A stretch of 20,036 nucleotides of DNA from assembly GCF_000264995.1 (NCBI RefSeq), contig NW_006767449.1, positions 1 through 20,036 on the forward strand, in the 5' to 3' direction. The translations under genes were made by a program, and so were the position numbers. The notes beneath the pieces were generated by a model. The model had not been told where the DNA came from, searched no databases, and was given only the letters and a program-made list of their open reading frames with translations. The DNA is from Punctularia strigosozonata HHB-11173 SS5. Its lineage: Eukaryota > Basidiomycota > Agaricomycetes > Corticiales > Punctulariaceae. This document shows, piece after piece, positions 1 through 10,423 of the stretch (within the stretch, counting starts at the first letter, position 1; each line of letters begins with the position of its first letter).

Positions 1-338
1 TCCGACTCCCTACTGTCTTCGTCCTCCTCGTGGTGAGAGCCTTCCTCTGATCCTGCTCCCCCTTCTCGTACGATACCTTCGAAGGTGGAGTTCGAAGTAC
101 TCGACGCGTTGTCGATGATTTCCGCAAGTTCTTGCCTCGTGAATAGGGCCTTGAAGTCGGGGTGTGCCATGTAGAATTTGATGTCGGCTAGGAGTTTCTG
201 CCTCGCCCTGGCTTTGAGGGCCGCCACCGTGCCCTCCTCCTCGAGCCCTAAGTGGGCGGCCAGTCGTTGCAGTTCTTCCTTGCGCAAGGCCGACAGTCGT
301 TTGACGAAAAGTGGGGGTCGTTCGAGCCATGGAGGCAT
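1..338 (-). CDS. SAP-like domain protein, N-terminal part (runs off left edge)
   Basis: The frame opens at an ATG at 338 and stays open for 112 codons to the window edge, so only the N-terminus is seen. Residues about 13-45 (RLSALRKEELQRLAAHLGLE, then EGTVAALKARARQKL) match the two-helix SAP pattern: K-x-E-L-x-x-L, a hydrophobic and glycine turn, then G-T-x-x-x-L-x-x-R. An acidic, Ser/Glu-rich stretch (SEEGSHHEEDEDS) follows. SAP modules bind nucleic acid. In Agaricomycetes similar modules also open the Gag or first ORF of some retroelements, so this may be a host chromatin protein or part of an element. No intron is needed in what is visible. The SAP reading is moderately sure; the identity of the full gene is not. 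Confidence 0.6.
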   Translation of the reverse strand, partial: MPPWLERPPLFVKRLSALRKEELQRLAAHLGLEEEGTVAALKARARQKLLADIKFYMAHPDFKALFTRQELAEIIDNASSTSNSTFEGIVREGGAGSEEGSHHEEDEDSRES

Positions 339-835
339 TGCGGAATTTCACGAGAGATCGGAATCCAATACGAAAGAAACGAGGGGAGGCCGGACCTCCT
401 TGCCGCCCCTAGGATGTGGCGGCGAGCAGCCAGCGAGACTGCCCTCCGCCGCCCAAGAATCAGCACCGCCGCACGTGACCTCCGCTCCGGTGCGTCCGCT
501 CAGGGGCTTCCCCGATATGTATGTATAGAGCCTTGCTGGATTCGGGTGAATGCGGTGTATCGTACCCACAAATGCCACAAATGCCGGTCAGCCGAGCGGA
601 GCCTCCTGCCCGGAAAGGCTCTTCCCCTGAAGCGGAAGAAGCTGCAACCGTGAGCAAAGCTGGCGCCAGTGGTCTATCGTATTGAATTTAGCTGTATGAA
701 ACGGCGAACCACGGTGATATTGCAGGATGGTTCATCAGAGCTCGAGCTGCGGAACCCTGGCCTTGACCTTTACGACCACCACACTACTAACCTCCTACCC
801 CTGTTCGACGTTCTCAGAATCGCCGTTCCGCAGTA
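339..835. other. Intergenic region between divergent genes
   Basis: About 500 bases separate the leftward SAP-like start from the rightward oxygenase start, so any promoters for both lie here. I see no supported gene; the open frames are short and lack coding character. A small direct repeat (CACAAATGC twice, near 568-585) is the only pattern noted. Confidence 0.5.
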
Positions 836-2751
836 ATGTCTGGGACTTCGTCATCTTGGTCTTGGCCCGAACTCGCAGCCAAGGTGGTTGCTGGACCCTG
901 GTCGAAGACTGCGATCGCGACGACCGGCTTCGTCTGCTACCTCGCTCTCGTACGCGCCCTGCGCTGGCGTCGTCTGCACGCTCTGCAGAAGCGGTATGGC
1001 GACAAGCTGCACACCATGTCGCTGGCGGACGCTCAAAAGATCATGTTGGTCGCGCAGCTCTACGACATGCCGGGACTGTTCACGTACGCCCTCACGTTCG
1101 CCCTGTTCAAGACATATGCCGTGGTGAGTGCATCATCTACTGCCATGCTATCTTTGGCGCAATGTGAAAGCCTGTCTGGTTGCTTCACACGTACCTTATG
1201 TACCCTTTATTCTGCGCTATGAAGCTCTTATACATCTAGCGGGCTACGTTGCTGATGTGGCCAACAGCCCTCTATATCCAAGCTCCTATTGCAGACCCGG
1301 GAAATGGTCGGCGACAATACCATCGCAAAGCGGTATGCCGACGTAAGCCACTGCAGTCTCTCATGCGGACCCAAATAACTCGAACACCGCATGCAGACGG
1401 AGATTCTGATCGGTATGATACGGCATCTGAGGCCATCTGCCGGGACCGCGCATCTAGGCGCTGAAGCCTTCGTTTCCCAGTGACCTTCCTTACATGTCCC
1501 ATACACGGCAATTGGGATCTTGATGAACCCGCTCCGCCGAGCAAGCAAGATCTGGACCCTCGTGCGAACATTGCCATCGCCAGGATGAACTGGCTTCACG
1601 ACCGATACAACATCGTTAGCCGGGCCAAAATCATCTCCTAGTTCGCACCTCATGGCCTTTCTTCAATGTAGAGCAATGACGATTTCCTCTACACCCTGTC
1701 TTTATTCGTCCTGGAACCTATAGTAAGTCTACTGCGGTCGACTGAATGCCTGAGACTTAATCGTCTGTTGATAGCGATGGCTGGGTCGATACGGATGGCG
1801 GCCTTTATCTCCGCTAGAGCAGCAGGTATGAAAAATGCCGTCCTCGATTGAACGTGATCGAGCAGGCGCTTCTAGGCCGGCTTTGTTTTCTGGTCGGAAA
1901 TCGGTCGCCGAATGGAAATCCATTCCATCCCGGCCACGCTCGATGAGCTGCGGGCTTGGAGCGAAGACTACGAAGCGCGCGCCATGGTTCCGGCGGATAG
2001 CAACCTGGTGGTGGCGGAGGTGACCATGGGCGAGCTCCAGAGGCAGATGCACGTACCGAAGCCGCTCCGACCGTTCGCGCATCGTCTGGTCATCACCGTG
2101 CTCAACGAGCATACGAGGATTGCGATGATGTACGTGCGGTCCTCCCTCTCTGATCTCACAAAGTAATTTCCCTCACGTCAGGCAACCTGCGCAGCCGTGG
2201 TACTTGCATCTGATCACGAAGGCCGTGCTTAACGGCGCGATGCTCTTCCAGCGCTACGTTTGCCTTCCCCGCATCTACCCTCTCCCGCTCGTCCCTCTCG
2301 AGGTTCCCGACGTGAAACATGGCGAGGTCGCGCGCATGCATCCCACTAGGTCAGTCCTGTGCATCGCTGAAGCCGAATCGCCCTGATCTAGTCGCTCCCG
2401 ACGACAGGTGGGCGAGCAAACCGTGGTATAAGCCGCAACGGTCCGGTCTGGCCGGTTTCATGGACTGGCTGCTCGTCCGTCTCCATCTCGTCGACGCGGA
2501 ACATTTCACACCTGCGGAGAAGTACAAGAAGGAGGGGTATCAGCTCCATGAGATCGGTCCACTCTCACTGGAGAAAGGTGAGCGTATACCCTCTTCCGGA
2601 CCTCCCAGTGGCTCATTCAATTGCTCTTGCTTATGAAGTCGGCCATGACGAGGTGATGCGGAGAGCCGGCGATATGTTGGGTTGTCCGATACCTGCTATA
2701 TGGGCTGCGGGTTCCTCGGGCAAGCGTTCTCAGACAGTGACTGCGTATTAG
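836..2751 (+). CDS. mpaB/rubber-oxygenase-like (DUF2236) membrane protein
   Basis: Ten exons join in frame to about 439 aa: 836-1123, 1268-1342, 1397-1412, 1481-1614, 1672-1722, 1775-1825, 1876-2129, 2182-2349, 2408-2577, 2639-2751. All introns are GT-AG, 50-144 bases. A hydrophobic helix at residues about 25-42 (ATTGFVCYLALVRAL) suggests an ER anchor. The core shows family motifs: KLHTMSLADAQKI, LYDMPGLFTYALTFALFKTY, DPRANIAIARMNWLHDRY, NDDFLYTLSLFVLEPI and WLGRYGWRPLSPLEQ. Family members related to fungal MpaB and bacterial latex-clearing protein are haem or oxygen-dependent enzymes that cleave isoprenoid chains; the substrate here is unknown. The start was chosen because this frame spans the anchor. 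The SDR gene follows 162 bases downstream on the same strand. Family assignment is firm; catalytic activity is inferred. Confidence 0.88.
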
Positions 2752-2913
2752 ATTTCTCTGCTCTACTTAATGTACACGATTCTACCCACCCGGAACACGT
2801 CAAGCCGAACTTTATCCCGCGCCGAAGCATTGTGACATCATCGTAAGACGAGTTCCGACCTACTGGGAACGGCTGCTCGATTACGCATCTTATCTCCTGC
2901 CTTGAACCGCAAC

Positions 2914-4323
2914 ATGGAAAGCGAACGTCCGCTGCAGGGCAAGTTGGCTTTGATTACGGGATGCACGTAAGTATCAGGCGAACCTCTGTCGCACCTGCGG
3001 GCTTCGGCTTGTCTTGGATGACATCGACATATGCCCAGCGGAGGGATTGGCAAAGCCACCGCGCTCGCGCTCGCCAAACGGGGATGCTCCATCGCGGTGC
3101 ACTACCATCGCAACGCCGAGGAGGCCACGAAGCTCGTCGCCGCGCTGGGCGTCAAAGCGGCCGCGTTCCAGGCCGACCTGTCGTCGTACGACGAGGCGCG
3201 GTGGCTGCACGCCGAGGTCGTGCGCGAGCTCGGGCACCCTGACATCTTGTACAACAACTCCGGCATGACAGGAACGCGGATCGGGCCCCGGGGAGATATC
3301 GGCGACATGAGCGTCGACGAGTTTGAGCGGACGTGGAGGACGAATACCGGGACCGCCTATCTGGTATGGAGGGGGGAGGTGCCTCGTCTGCGAGTTTCGG
3401 CTCACCACCTTGTTCATGCCCATACACCGCTATAGCTGACGCAGCTGTGCATCCCGCACATGGAAGAGCAGAAATGGGGAAGGATCATCTTCTGTTCGAG
3501 GTTCGAGCTCTGACTTCGTCTGCGCCGAAGGTGTTCCACTGCTTACGCTCTTGGCCTACGCGTCAGCGTCGCTGCCGGTGAGCAAACTCGGCTGCTATCA
3601 GTTTCTTTTTTTTTCGAGTGCGCTCACTCATACGCGTCTTAGGAACGGGAGGTGTCATCGGTTCGTCGATGGCCATTCGTGTACCAGCGCCCGATGCGAT
3701 GATGCGCTGACCGCCGGCGGGGTCGTTAGGGCCGCACTACGCCAGCTCCAAATCCGCCATGCACGGCCTGGTACACTGGATCGCGCAGAGATACGCCAAA
3801 GACGGCATCGCGAGTGTCCCCATCTCGTCCTCTCTCTCCGTTGCTCCACCGTGAACTCATCCCGTGGGCGACAGACGTGCAACGCGGTGGCGCCGGCGCT
3901 GATCGTCGGTAAGAAATGATCTGTATCGCGGATTCCTTCGACGTTGGAATTCACCTTGGGTCCTTTTTTGTTTTTCTCCTTGCAAGGGACGACGATGATG
4001 GCCAACCCGCCGGATGAACACAAGGTCTGTTGACTCTCGGTGCTTGACTCCGATCAGAGAAAAACGGGATTTGACGCGCGCGCGCGCCAGAGGCTCATAC
4101 CCGTCGGGCGGTTCGGTCAACCGGAGGAGATCGCGTCTATCGTCGAGCTGCTGGTCCTGAACGCGTACATGACGAACAAGGTGACGATTGTTTTCCCCTC
4201 TCCACCGCGCCCCCCCCCCCCCCCCCTCTCCTTTTGCGCTGCCAGCGTACACCGTCGGGTTCGACTGAATCCGTGCCGCAGATCGTCGTGGGCGATGGCG
4301 GGATGCAGCCGACGGCGTTTTAA
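2914..4323 (+). CDS. Short-chain dehydrogenase/reductase (FabG-like)
   Basis: Ten exons give 251 aa, the usual SDR length: 2914-2966, 3039-3363, 3436-3500, 3567-3577, 3643-3660, 3730-3809, 3875-3908, 3987-4024, 4091-4180, 4282-4323. The Rossmann motif T-G-C-T-G-G-I-G is at residues 15-22, the NNAG-type motif is LYNNSG, a Ser pair is at 147-148, and the catalytic Tyr161-x3-Lys165 lies in HYASSKSAM. The C-terminus has IPVGRFGQPEEIAS and VVGDGG, as in 3-oxoacyl-ACP-reductase-like enzymes. It should reduce or oxidise a carbonyl/alcohol with NAD(P)H; the substrate is unknown. Oddities are an 11-base exon, an 18-base exon and an apparent GC-AG intron (3810-3874). Exon 9 could instead start at 4058 (33-base intron, 11 extra residues); 4091 gives the better family length. 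Confidence 0.9.
4210..4226. repeat. Poly-C tract in an SDR intron
   Basis: Seventeen consecutive C lie in the last SDR intron (4181-4281), between its donor and its CAG acceptor. A shorter C11 run occurs at 7802-7812 in an intron of the M20 gene. Such tracts are length-variable and prone to sequencing error, but here they do not touch coding frames. Confidence 0.85.
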
Positions 4324-4800
4324 CGACGGACCGCGGACGGGCTGGTTCCGCGAGCTTCGTAGGTGTTTGTGTGCGGCGACTGGCGCCGAGGATACTTACG
4401 TCATGAAGAGGAAACCTGGGAAATAGGCAGTAATATGTCATTTGCTTCGTGGAGACATCTATTGTACAACGCAGTCGGCTAGGCTACTTATCTAACGTCC
4501 CGCGACGAGGGTTAAAACACCCTCTGGACACGTTGCAAACGAGGGCGTCGTGTGCGGGTCCGGTACAAAACATGGAGCGTGAACGAGATCAGGGAGCATC
4601 AGACGAGTTCGTGGACGGGAGGGGCGTGAATAATGTTACACAGCAACGTTGACTGCACAAGAAGGGGAGACCAAAAAAAAAACGCGCATCAGCCGACATG
4701 CCCCATGGGGACAAAAACGTGGACTAAAGCACGAACGCACGTGAGGAAGGGAGAGAAAAAAAAAACGGCAGTGTCATCGATGGTTTGCGGGGGGTGGCGT
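4324..4800. other. Intergenic region between convergent genes
   Basis: This stretch separates the SDR stop from the stop of the leftward membrane-protein gene and should hold both 3' ends. It has two A-runs (near 4673-4682 and 4756-4765) and no open frame with recognisable content. Confidence 0.5.
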
Positions 4801-5981
4801 TTAGACGAAGGCGTTGCGGTGGAGATCGTCGACTTCGGCCTCGGACATCTCGCGCGCGCCCTTGGCTTGACCGGGCGCGACGAGGTCGAGCTTGGGGTTC
4901 TTCGTCCACTCGCGCGAGGGCGCGTCCTTGCGGGCGCGGTAGCGGATGTAGAGGATCGCGCCGAGGATGAGGAGGAGCAGGCCGCCGACGGTGCCGACCA
5001 CGGCGGGGACGATCACGGTGAGGGTGCGGTTCGAGCCGCTGCCGGAGGAGACGGCGTCGAGAGGGGCCGAGCTCGAGCTCGAGCTCGCGACGGCACCGGA
5101 GGCGGTCACGGCGACGGTGCCCGTGGCGTAGTACGTCGTGCGCGAGCTGGATCGGAGTGAAAAACCCGCTTTAGTGGGGAGCAAAGAAGGGGGGATGCGG
5201 GCGGTGGAGAGACGGGCTTACATCGGGACGGCGGCCCATCCTCCGCCGGTCCAGTATTCGGCCCAGCATTGGTCGTCTCCGCAGATGGTATGCGTGCCGG
5301 AGAAGAAGCCGGGGGTGCTGGTAGCTTTCGCGCCCGGGGACCTGGGGTAACCGGGGATGCGTCAGTTCGGTCCGGTGCCTGAGGGTTTGTTTGATGGCGA
5401 TGGTTCGCTCGATCTATGCGCAAGGCGCGGGATTGATAGATTTGGCTCGGGGCAACCCGGCGCCCGCAGGTCCCGCGTTGGGCGAACGGGGGAGATAAGG
5501 GGGGGAAAGGAGGGAAAAATGAAGGGGAACGGATGGACGCGATACGCACTGGACGGAGGTGGTGAGCTGCCCGAGGCTGTTGGTCGACACGAGCTCGCAG
5601 CCGTCGCCGAAGCAGTTGAGAGTCTCGACGGACCCGGTCGTCGTCGGGCTAGGCCATAACGTGAGCGCGCGATCGGTGGGGAGTGGCACGACAGGGCAAT
5701 CTCTCACAGTGGGATGGCCGTGAGCTGGCCGGCGCTGTCCGTGAACGCGGCGACGCATTCGGACGTCGACGCGCCGACGAAGCCTGCACAGATCGTCACC
5801 GTGAGCGGGTCGGCCGCCGTCGTCGATGGCCTGTAAATGCGGTGCAGGTATGAGTGACCTGTCCCTTTCGTATCGCGTGAGAGTAGAGCAGATAGACGTA
5901 CGAGACGTCGCTCGACTGAGCGCTGGCCACCTGCGCGCGAACGAACGCGGCAGCGACGAGGAGCAGCGGTGCGGAGAACAT
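4801..5981 (-). CDS. Secreted Cys-containing single-pass membrane protein, unknown function
   Basis: Five exons, read leftward (5981-5902, 5830-5708, 5648-5550, 5341-5222, 5146-4801), give 255 aa with matching phases. A signal peptide opens the protein (MFSAPLLLVAAAFVRAQVASAQ). The ectodomain has six Cys in three spaced pairs (TIC...SEC, NCFGDGC, TICGDDQC), compatible with three disulfides. A Ser-rich linker with an SNRT glycosylation site follows, then one membrane helix (VIVPAVVGTVGGLLLLILGA), a basic stop-transfer YIRYRARK and a cytoplasmic tail of about 41 residues. The topology is type I and the size is typical of fungal cell-surface mucin-like or sensor proteins. I do not recognise the family. 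The start at 5981 is the ATG directly before the signal peptide. It is divergent from the M20 gene. The 208-base intron (5342-5549) is unusually long for this window. Confidence 0.8.
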
Positions 5982-6471
5982 ATCGTCTTTGGGCAGCAAC
6001 TGCGGTCGACGTCGGCGGGGTCGGAGGGACAGAGGCGAGGCTGTCTCCAGGAGCGGGGCTCGGTCCCAGGGCAGGTCTTATAGCGTCGACGGATTCGGAT
6101 AAGAATAGAGTTTCATGACGTGTTTATATCAGCGCGCGATATCGCTCGGGTGCGGCCATCGACACCGGTGCGAGAGATTGGATGTATGCGCGCCTGCTTC
6201 GCTGAACATAGCACGTAGAGCGCGCGATGGTGGAAGGTGAAGGCGCTTGCCGATGGACCATGTGAATACGCGACGGACAACCTCAGGTAGGAGGGTAAAC
6301 GATGTTGACTATACTTTGCGCTACAAACAAGGCTGAATACGCAGGCCCGATAACGCGGTGGGAAAATCTGCCTCCGTTCATCCAGGGGGCATTCATCGAG
6401 CCCCTTGCGTGCCGCTCACGATGCCGGTGCAATACATAACACCTCTGCTCCGTACGCCTTGATCGCGAGCG
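5982..6471. promoter_or_regulatory. Divergent promoter region
   Basis: These 490 bases lie between the start codons of the leftward membrane-protein gene and the rightward M20 gene, so both promoters must be here. No convincing TATA box or factor site can be singled out. The regulatory role is inferred from gene layout only. Confidence 0.45.
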
Positions 6472-8381
6472 ATGGCGAACACTGATGAGAGCAAGCTGGA
6501 GCGCATCAGGGCGGCGTCGCACGCCTTGCTGCCCGAATGCATCGCGTTTCTGCAGGATCTCGTCCAGATCGACACCACCAACCCGCCGGGGTTGAAGTGA
6601 GCAGGGCTCGATACCGGTTCTGTCCGCGGCTGCACTCGAAGCGCTGACGCGGACGCGTCCATAGCTATCGACGGATCGCGACGGTCATCAAGGACAAGCT
6701 CGACCAACTCGGATACGACGAGACGGAGCTGCTCGAGGTTGCGCAGTCCGGTTCGTCCCAGCGTCGTTTACGTCTGATCGGATTTTCCTGATGAATACGG
6801 GTTGTCTAGACCTCCCCACCTTGGCCCCGCATTTCGACGGACATGAGCGTGTCAACGTGCTTGGACGCCTGAAATCGAAGTCGGCTTCTCCCATCACCGC
6901 CGCAGGCAAGAACAGGGAGCAAGTACTACACTTCAATGGGCATACCGTATGCTGCTCGGTGTTGTCTATGCTCAGAGGATGATGGATCTCTATGACAGGA
7001 CGTCGTGCCCATTGGCTCACGCGATACATGGACCCACGATCCCTTCGGTGCAGAGATCGAAGACGGCGTGATATACGGACGCGGCGTGTCCGATATGAAG
7101 GTGCATACACGCGAACTATCCCACCGCGCTCCGTTCGACGCTCACGAAAATCGCGCCTTCGTCACCGTCTAGGGAGGTCTGGCGGCACAGGTGCGTGCCC
7201 AAGATATATCATCATATATGCGCATATATTTACCCGTCTCTGACTCGCACAGATCTACGCCGTGGAAGCCGTCCGTCGTGCGGGACTCACCCTGCGCGGT
7301 ACCGTCGAGCAAAGCGGCGTCGTTGACGAAGAGACGACCGGCGTGCGCAACGCAGGTAGGTCGCGGATCTCGCGCCGACTTCGAGGACATCTTGCTCAGA
7401 TCCGGATCAGGAGCCGGCTGGCTCATCGAACAAGGCTACTGTTCCGCCGACAAGACCGACGCCGTCATTATTACCGGTAAGCATTCGCACCCCACCTTCT
7501 TCCTCTCTCTTTTTTTTGTTTCTGACCTCACGCCAACAGAACCGCTCAACGTCGACAACCTCTGCTGCGGCCACCGCGGCACGCTCTGGGGCACGATCAC
7601 CTTCCACGGCATCGGCGCGCACGGCGCGATCCCCCAGCGCGGCGTCAACGCCGTCGAGCACGCCGCGCTCTTCGTCACCCGCTGCAAAGAGCGCTTCGCG
7701 CCGCTCCTCCAAGGCCGACGGGACGAGCGCGTGATCCCAGAAGAGGCGCGGGGCAGCAGCATGACCTTCACCGTACGCAGCTCCCCGTCCCTTCCTCCAT
7801 GCCCCCCCCCCCTCTCCACCTTTCCTCCTTAAACCCCCGCTCATTCCGGGTCCCACCCGCAGACCTTCCACGGCGGCACGAACCCCAACTCGGTCGCGGA
7901 CCGCTGCGCGCTCTCGTTCGACCGCCGGCTCGTCCCGGGCGAGACGCTCGACGGCGCCCGCGGCGCCATCCACGCCCTCCTCGCCGAGCTCGCGTCGACC
8001 GTGCCGAACTTCGCATACGAGTACGCGGAGACGTACCAAACCGAGCCGGTCTGGGTCGACCCGGACCAGCCGTTCTGCCGGACGATGCGCCGCGCGATCG
8101 CGCGCGCGGCGGGCGCGGCGGACGCGGGCGTGGTGTGCTCGCCCGGGTCGGACGACCAGCGGTTCTTCGTACGCGCCGGGATCGGGCGCACGGTGGTGTA
8201 CGGACCCGGGAATATCAGGTGAGTTATCGGACTCGCCCCCCCTGGCTTTTGGAGCTCACGAACGCTGGGGGGGTTCAGGAACGTGCATAATCGCGACGAA
8301 GCGCTGTTGCTGGAGGATCTGAGGCAGAGCGTGGAGGCGATGGCGATAGCGGCATGCGAGTTCCTCGGGGTAGACGACTAG
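6472..8381 (+). CDS. M20 family metallopeptidase (ArgE/DapE-like)
   Basis: Ten exons splice to 442 aa, usual for the family: 6472-6596, 6665-6750, 6810-6946, 6999-7100, 7173-7190, 7253-7355, 7411-7476, 7540-7772, 7863-8218, 8279-8381. Metal-site motifs are complete. FNGHTDVVP supplies His115 and catalytic Asp117. [10 protein letters not shown] supplies the bridging Asp148. VVDEETTG supplies Glu182 (general base) and Glu183. ITEPLN and the C-terminal NVHNRDE supply further ligands. [13 protein letters not shown] marks the dimerisation domain. The enzyme should hydrolyse an amide bond with two zinc ions, as in acetylornithine deacetylase, succinyl-diaminopimelate desuccinylase or carboxypeptidases; the substrate is not readable. 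No signal peptide is seen, so it is probably cytosolic. An 18-base exon (GGLAAQ) is conserved family sequence, which supports the splice model. Confidence 0.92.
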
Positions 8382-8963
8382 GGCATAGAAACATGTATCA
8401 CGATCCTGCAGTCGTGTATAGTATACTATACTATACATAGATCTGATAGCATAACTCAAGTGCAGTGCATATCCGGAGGGGGGTTTCTAAACAAGTAAAA
8501 CAAGTAAATTATGTGCGATAAGAATGTGGCGCGCCACCTTTGACGAGGGCAAGATTTTGCTGTCTTCATTGCCCCTTGACGACGACAACAACAATAACAG
8601 ACCGATAACAATAACCATGCATAACCACACCTTACAACCACCTTGTTCCCCGGACGGTTAGCAAGGCGCTTAGAAATCCGAATTGCTGTCGAACGCGTCC
8701 GAGATGATAAACGTATTGCGCGTGTACTGGTCTAGAGTCTAGCACCCGACTCCGAGTTGCCGCCATCCCTGTAGCAAGTCCGCACGTTTCGTGAAGTACC
8801 TCAACTTTTTTGAAGCGCGTCGTCTGCAAGCAACTTCTGAAACCGTACGAGAAGAAGACAAATCGCACCCAACACCCACGGCGGGCCATCTACCTCCAAA
8901 CCAGTACGCACATGGACTCCCGCCTTCGGATGGATATCGATTGACCAGTGCATAGACCGGAAG
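8382..8963. other. Intergenic region upstream of A1
   Basis: This region holds the 3' end of the M20 gene and the likely promoter of A1. Apart from the palindrome at 8416-8431 and low-complexity CAA-type sequence near 8580-8640, no gene is supported. Confidence 0.5.
8416..8431. repeat. Perfect 16-base palindrome
   Basis: GTATAGTATACTATAC equals its own reverse complement and lies 35 bases after the M20 stop codon, so it is probably in the 3' UTR. It could form a hairpin in RNA without a loop, or simply be AT-rich sequence. No function is supported. Confidence 0.7.
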
Positions 8964-10348
8964 ATGGACCTCAACGACCGGCTCACAAGCGGGCGACTAC
9001 CAGTGCCTCACGCACCGCTCATACCCACGAACCAGATGGCCTCGGTGAGTACAGCAAAAACATTCATCCTACCGCTCCTCACCATATCAAGAAGGTGCCT
9101 TCATCTGCAATCGTCGAAACTTCATATCCACCCACACGTGCAGGAAAGCGATCTCGATCCTCTTCCGTGCCAGAAAAACGCCATACGAAACGTCGTCGCG
9201 TGGACGATGGATCTCGAAGAGAAAGGGGGACCACGGTTCACCGCGCCCTGGACGATCTCAAGTTTTTGCAAGAACGGAAGGGAAATGTGCTCCTTCTTGT
9301 GGCAGAGATGCAGCAGGGCATCAACCGCATGGAGGACGGTCTTGTCGACCTAGTAGTGACGGGCGAGCGGGCTCGCCAACGCGGGTACCCCTTTACGGGG
9401 GGCGCAGATCGTGTTGGGCGCACTGGAGTCAACCTGTGAGTATCGCCTGTCGTTCTCCACTTACTCCTTCTCATGGCTTTCAACCGTAGGCTTCCGAGGG
9501 GAGACTCCAACTTATCCCAGCGACTGGAATCACAACAAGAGCTCACGAATCTAGGGACTTCCGACATCCATGCTCGCACATCCGAGACGGCCAGTGTGCA
9601 TCAAGTTCGCGTCCGAAGAAATCCCGAAGAACATTCTCGCGATGAGCTCGCGTCCTTATATCGCGCTCACATCGACACTCCTCCAATCCCCTGCACTTGT
9701 CGACGGACCGCGCTACAGCAGGAACACGCCAAGATCACAACATACCTGCGCCCCCGCCCCCGCATTGGCGTGGATGCACAAGGAATGGCCTTCGAGGACT
9801 GGACTTCCCACCCGCCCTTCCGCACCTTGCCGCGGATCCTGAGGAAAGAGCAACTCCTCCGGATGCGCTCATCCTCCAGCATATACGCCGATGTCACACC
9901 TGACGCACATGTTTACCCAGTGCGAATTTGGCCGCGACACCCCAGGGCATCCTCGACGGGTTTCATCCTCCAATTTCGACATATAACTCCCACCGTATCC
10001 GACTGGATGGAATCTTGGCACGTTGAAAGGGGACGCTGCTTGTCCTGCATAGCGAGGGCGATGCGCACTTTCCCTCCGTGGATCATCAAATTCAGTCCTT
10101 TTCACGGGGCGATAGAAGATGGGAATCCTGCATTCACGAACCAAAGACAGGACGAGCTCGTCGAGTGGGATGAAGAACGGAAGCGTTGGCGCCACCTTGT
10201 CTTCGACCACTATCGATGGCTTCCTGTTGAGGAGCTGGAGGAGAGACCGAGCGACCGCACCGCCGATGCCCAGACCGTTAATGGATTACACGATACACCT
10301 GTCCCTGATTCCTATACCGTTGCTTACTGGCGGATAATAGATACGTGA
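8964..10348 (+). CDS. Family A protein, copy A1 (unrecognised Cys-motif nuclear-type protein)
   Basis: Three exons (8964-9044, 9092-9435, 9490-10348) give 427 aa. The second exon has a tandem acceptor (CAAGAAG), so it may start at 9092 or 9095. In order, the protein has a basic NLS-like stretch (GKRSRSS, then KRHTKRRRVDDG), a helical segment (ALDDLKFLQERKGNVLLLVA), an EELxxLYR-type helix (SRDELASLYRAHI), C-T-C-R-R-T, the block RPRIGVDAQGMAFEDW, a CLSC pair in RGRCLSCIARAMRTFPPW, and a C-terminal VEWDEERKRWRHLV...DHYRW. The Cys pairs suggest metal binding. It matches A2 along most of its length and shares blocks with A3. I do not recognise the family; nuclear location and DNA or chromatin binding are inference. 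K1 begins within about 80 bases of its stop. Confidence 0.75.
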
Positions 10349-10423
10349 CGATAAGTACGTATCGCGCGCTCATCTGCATCGCCATGACAAAGCACCGATA
10401 GCAGCTCGCGTGCCATTCGATAG

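Noticed and set aside
4025-4057. 33-base intron in the SDR gene
   Set aside because: It is in frame but shorter than any other intron here. The alternative acceptor at 4089-4090 gives a 66-base intron and the usual SDR length.
4633-5160. Rightward open frame of 175 codons
   Set aside because: It lies opposite the last exon of the membrane-protein gene, whose anchor and tail give a better explanation. The product is a low-complexity Arg/Gly/Ala run.
7407-8039. Long leftward open frame of about 210 codons across the M20 gene
   Set aside because: It is antisense to exons with complete M20 metal motifs. Its Arg/Ala/Gly-rich composition is typical of the opposite strand of GC-rich coding sequence.
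9967-10210. Antisense frames across A1 and A2 (about 9869-10210 and 14367-14954)
   Set aside because: They are shadows of the conserved family A exons; the forward frames carry the shared motifs and the splice sites.
10355-10423. FHA-like SRxH motif (YVSRAHLH) just after A1
   Set aside because: The stretch is better read as an intron with a GTACGT donor and TAG acceptor. Removing it gives the normal spacing between the FHA parts of K1.
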